Shown piece by piece: positions 60,802-64,000 of a DNA stretch of 64,000 nt. A program made the position numbers and the translations under genes. Source of the stretch: Nostoc calcicola FACHB-3891 (GTDB taxonomy: Bacteria; Cyanobacteriota; Cyanobacteriia; Cyanobacteriales; Nostocaceae). How positions within the stretch are numbered: the stretch's first letter is position 1; the number at the start of each line of letters is the position of its first letter. The notes under the pieces were generated by a model, which was not told the origin of the DNA, did no database searches, and saw only the letters and a program-made list of their open reading frames with translations. The stretch spans positions 1 to 64,000 of the forward strand of contig NZ_JACJRQ010000039.1 in the NCBI RefSeq assembly GCF_014697355.1. The letters run 5' to 3'.

Positions 60802-63800
60802 ATGGCAAATATCATTGGAACTAACGCAAATGATACCCTAGTGGGTACCAACAGCGCTGACACAATTAACGGTAAAGCTGGCAACGATACCATTACAGGT
60901 AGTTATGGCAACGATACCTTAACGGGTGGCGGTGGCAAGGATACATTTGTTTACAACTACTATGACTTACTCTCTAACAACGATAGCATTGATACCATTA
61001 CTGATTTTGGTGGGGTAGGTAAAGGCACAAACCCAACAGCAGCAGTCATTGCCGAAATCGATACCATCAAATTCCTTGGTGCTGGCTTGACTGCGCGAAA
61101 TCTGCTACTCACCCAAAATGGCACAAGTTTGGAAATCACTTTTGAAGGGGTGTCCAATGCCAAAGTCATCTTAAAAAACTTCAAATTAGAAGACTTGGAG
61201 AACCTGAAAGCTTCTGGAGCAAGACCTGCTATTGGTAATATCCTGTTTGATGGGGAAACTACCATTGTTGACAGCTTTAATGTTCTGGATGCCAATTCGA
61301 CTGATACCACCATCGGCATCAACAACACGGTGACTTTTCTCAATGACCTAGCTAACAACATTACAGGTTTAGATAATTCAGATGATGTGGTAAATGGTCA
61401 GGGAGGTGATGACAAAATCGACGGCTTGAGTGGCAACGACCTTTTGAGGGGTGGTACGGGTAATGATACTCTCATTGGTGGTGTAGGAAATGATACTCTC
61501 ATTGGTGATGTAGGAAATGACTCCCTGGACGGTGGTATTGGTGACGACTCGCTGCGAGGTGGTGCGGGGAACAATACCCTCAAAGGTGGCGCTGGTAACG
61601 ATAACTTGGATGTTAATGCTTCAATAAGCAATAGTCTGCTCTCTGGTGGAGATGGCAACGATCTGGTCTCTGCCTCTGGTTACTACGACTACGGCAGCAA
61701 CGGTTACACCTATTACTATGCCTCTGGCAATAATACTCTCAATGGAGATGGAGGAGATGACAGCCTGAGTATTAATTACTCTAGTGGGAATAATACGGTT
61801 TCAGGGGGATCTGGGAATGATTACATTCTGGCACAAGGAGTCAAAGGTACAAACACTTTCAATGGAGGGGATGGCAATGACTCCTTTAATTTGAACGTCA
61901 CATATACTGCCCCCTCTTCCTTGGTGACTCAAACGGTAGATGGAGGCACAGGTGATGATTTGTTGCTTGTCGATTATAGCTATGGTAATGAAGATCAGAG
62001 AATCACATCGACTTTCAACGCCACTACTAACATTGGCTCGATTACGCTGGGCACCACGAATCGGATTAGCTACAAGAATATCGAACGATTAAATATCATA
62101 GGTACACGCAACGATGACTATATTGTGGGCAGCAATAGCAACGATATTATAAATGGGGGCTTTGGTGGCAGTGATACTATTATTGGTGGTGAAGGTAACG
62201 ATCGGTTATATACGAGTGTTTCCAGTCTTTTACTTGATTCTTTAGCAGGCCTACAACAGCTGTTGGATGGTGGCAATGGCAATGATGTTCTAGGAGCCTC
62301 TGGCTACTCAGCTCGCTACGATGAATATTTCGTAAATGGCAATAATACCCTCAACGGTGGCGCTGGTGACGATCGCTTTGATGTTAACTTTTCAAATGCC
62401 AATAACCTGCTCAATGGTGGTGACGGCAACGATACTTTCTCCAAGAACTACAGAGGCAATGATACGATTGATGGGGGCACAGGTGACGATTTATTGTCCT
62501 ATAACACTAATAATTACTATGGTACTGAGGGAATCACTTCGACCTTCAATGCCAGTACTAACATTGGCTCAGTTACACTAGGCACGAATCACGCTAGCTA
62601 CAAAAATATCGAACGATTAGATATCACAGGTACAGGCTACAACGACTACATTGTGGGGAGCAATGGCAACGATACCCTCGACCCAGGTAGCGGTGGCAAT
62701 GATACGCTTGATGGGGGAAAAGGTGATGATGTCTTGAGAGTTTCTTACTACAAGGATGTTACACAAGGAATCACTTCGACTCTTAATCCTACTACTAATA
62801 TTGGGACAATTACCGCTGGCACAAATCGGGTTACCTATAAGAATATCGAAAGATTAGATATCACAGGTACAGATTACAATGACTACATTGTAGGCAATAA
62901 GGGTAATGATACGCTCTCCACGGGCATTGGTGGCAATGATACGGTAGATGGAGGAATAGGTGACGATCTGTTGTATGTCAATTTATACAATGGTAACGGG
63001 GGAATTACTTCGACTTTCAATGCCACCACTAATATTGGCTTGATTACGGCCGGCACAAGATCGGTTGCCTACAAAAATATCGAAACATTAAATATCACAG
63101 GTACATACTACGATGACTTGATTGTGGGGAACAATGGCAACGATACGCTCAACCCAGGCAGTGGTGGCAATGATACGATTATTGGGGGTGGGGGTAACGA
63201 TTACTTAAATATTAGGTTTTCTGCTTCAGGGAATAACACCTTCAAAGGTGGTGTTGGTGATGATACCTTAGATGCTCAGTATTCTTCAAGCGATAACCTA
63301 CTCTCTGGAGATGAGGGCAATGATTCTCTGTTGGCCTTTGGCTACGACTCTGGACTCACTGAGTACGATTACGGTCCTCCAGGGTATTATTCTTATCAAA
63401 CCTCTGGTAATAACACCCTCAACGGTGGCGCTGGTAACGATTTCTTAAATGTTGACTATTCAATAGGCGATAACTTATTGAATGGGGGCGATGGCAACGA
63501 TACTCTCACAGCCTCTGGTTACGAATACGATGATTTTGATCGGGTTTATCGTGAGACATCAGGCGATAATATCCTCAATGGTGGTGCAGGTAGCGATCGC
63601 TTGATTGTTGAAGATTCATCAGGCGATAATCTACTCGATGGTGGCGATGGTAATGATACTTTGAGCGCCTCTCGTGCCTCTGGTAAGAACACCCTCAAAG
63701 GCGGCAGTGGCGATGATATCCTCACAGGTGGCAAGGGTAATGATAGCCTCTATGGAGGAAGTGGTGCTGATAAATTCATTTTCAGTAGTTTCAATGAAGG

Positions 63801-64000
63801 TGTTGATCGGATTTATGACTTCAACGCCACTAATGAAGTAATTCAGGTATCGACTGGTGGTTTTGGTGGCGGTTTATCAGTAGGTGTACTTTCAGCTAGT
63901 CAGTTGAGAATCGGAATATCTGCAACCACTAGCGCTCAAAGATTTATTTACAACTCCACTACAGGTGAATTGTTCTTTGACCAAGATGGTAATGCAGCTG
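60802..64000 (+). CDS. RTX-type calcium-binding repeat protein (3' end outside window)
   Basis: At least 1066 residues, open to the window edge. The start is ATG 60802 after AGGTAGGAAAA. It begins directly with RTX nonapeptides (GNDTITGSYGNDTLTGGGGKD), has no N-terminal signal peptide, and contains many more GGxGND units. Four copies of a non-RTX module (TSTFNATTNIG...YKNIERLDITGT...NDYIVG) lie at about 61937-63180. The final part (GADKFIFSSFNEGVDRIYDF...FIYNSTTGELFFDQDGNA) resembles the C-terminal type I secretion region. It is probably secreted through a TolC-dependent system and folds with Ca2+. No secretion genes are in the window. Confidence 0.93.
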   Translation, partial: MANIIGTNANDTLVGTNSADTINGKAGNDTITGSYGNDTLTGGGGKDTFVYNYYDLLSNNDSIDTITDFGGVGKGTNPTAAVIAEIDTIKFLGAGLTARNLLLTQNGTSLEITFEGVSNAKVILKNFKLEDLENLKASGARPAIGNILFDGETTIVDSFNVLDANSTDTTIGINNTVTFLNDLANNITGLDNSDDVVNGQGGDDKIDGLSGNDLLRGGTGNDTLIGGVGNDTLIGDVGNDSLDGGIGDDSLRGGAGNNTLKGGAGNDNLDVNASISNSLLSGGDGNDLVSASGYYDYGSNGYTYYYASGNNTLNGDGGDDSLSINYSSGNNTVSGGSGNDYILAQGVKGTNTFNGGDGNDSFNLNVTYTAPSSLVTQTVDGGTGDDLLLVDYSYGNEDQRITSTFNATTNIGSITLGTTNRISYKNIERLNIIGTRNDDYIVGSNSNDIINGGFGGSDTIIGGEGNDRLYTSVSSLLLDSLAGLQQLLDGGNGNDVLGASGYSARYDEYFVNGNNTLNGGAGDDRFDVNFSNANNLLNGGDGNDTFSKNYRGNDTIDGGTGDDLLSYNTNNYYGTEGITSTFNASTNIGSVTLGTNHASYKNIERLDITGTGYNDYIVGSNGNDTLDPGSGGNDTLDGGKGDDVLRVSYYKDVTQGITSTLNPTTNIGTITAGTNRVTYKNIERLDITGTDYNDYIVGNKGNDTLSTGIGGNDTVDGGIGDDLLYVNLYNGNGGITSTFNATTNIGLITAGTRSVAYKNIETLNITGTYYDDLIVGNNGNDTLNPGSGGNDTIIGGGGNDYLNIRFSASGNNTFKGGVGDDTLDAQYSSSDNLLSGDEGNDSLLAFGYDSGLTEYDYGPPGYYSYQTSGNNTLNGGAGNDFLNVDYSIGDNLLNGGDGNDTLTASGYEYDDFDRVYRETSGDNILNGGAGSDRLIVEDSSGDNLLDGGDGNDTLSASRASGKNTLKGGSGDDILTGGKGNDSLYGGSGADKFIFSSFNEGVDRIYDFNATNEVIQVSTGGFGGGLSVGVLSASQLRIGISATTSAQRFIYNSTTGELFFDQDGNAA

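Overview
The window comes from a filamentous, probably Nostoc-like cyanobacterium. The evidence is the photosynthesis genes petM, psbZ and a ycf39-type gene, the phycobilisome-degradation genes nblA and (probably) nblR, several DUF families largely confined to cyanobacteria (DUF3386, DUF2949, DUF4278), frequent HIP1 octamers (GCGATCGC), and many intergenic heptad-type tandem repeats of the kind known from Nostoc and Anabaena. It reads as ordinary chromosome with several accessory patches. No rRNA operon, CRISPR array or prophage is visible.

Layout. 0-5 kb: a carboxymuconolactone-decarboxylase-like gene next to an alpha/beta hydrolase, then a three-gene ABC-2 exporter and a decayed gene. 5-8 kb: a DJ-1/PfpI protein, a DUF3386 protein, a GAF-LuxR regulator and a RelE/HigB-type toxin-antitoxin pair. 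8-16 kb: housekeeping genes pdxA, petM, ycf39-like, nadK, nblR, DUF192, DUF2949 and a class V aminotransferase. 16-22 kb: a BT1-family transporter, anmK with an in-frame repeat insertion, and an IS605-type element with divergent tnpA and a 5'-truncated tnpB. 22-30 kb: a glycosyltransferase, a Ser/Thr kinase, nblA, and a UbiB/ABC1 kinase followed at once by a PP2C phosphatase. 30-38 kb: an ABC-F ATPase, two convergent Uma2 genes, a 903-residue DHH-CBS-nucleotidyltransferase fusion, psbZ, ribH and tRNA-Gly(GCC). 38-48 kb: a 1.2-kb gene desert, proA, phoD, a second Ser/Thr kinase, DUF4278, mltA and a probable DUF5895 gene separated from mltA by a tandemly duplicated convergent terminator. 48-54 kb: a HAD hydrolase diverging from a likely three-gene unit made of a thiamine-diphosphate enzyme, a KAS III-like protein and a secreted GDSL esterase. 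54-64 kb: a large HTH/NB-ARC/WD40 STAND protein, two inverted paralogous ribbon-helix-helix genes, a short fatty-acid-hydroxylase-like membrane protein, and a large RTX protein that runs off the window.

The best candidates for undescribed biology are the ThDP enzyme / KAS III / GDSL unit, whose KAS III member has no recognisable catalytic His, and the STAND protein with exactly 14 WD40 repeats next to the inverted RHH pair. The N-terminally truncated tnpB with intact RuvC-like acidic residues and the four-times repeated non-RTX module in the terminal RTX protein are also worth a look. Two MITE-like elements share inverted ends, and several dispersed repeats sit inside or against coding sequence. 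All functions are inferred from sequence alone.
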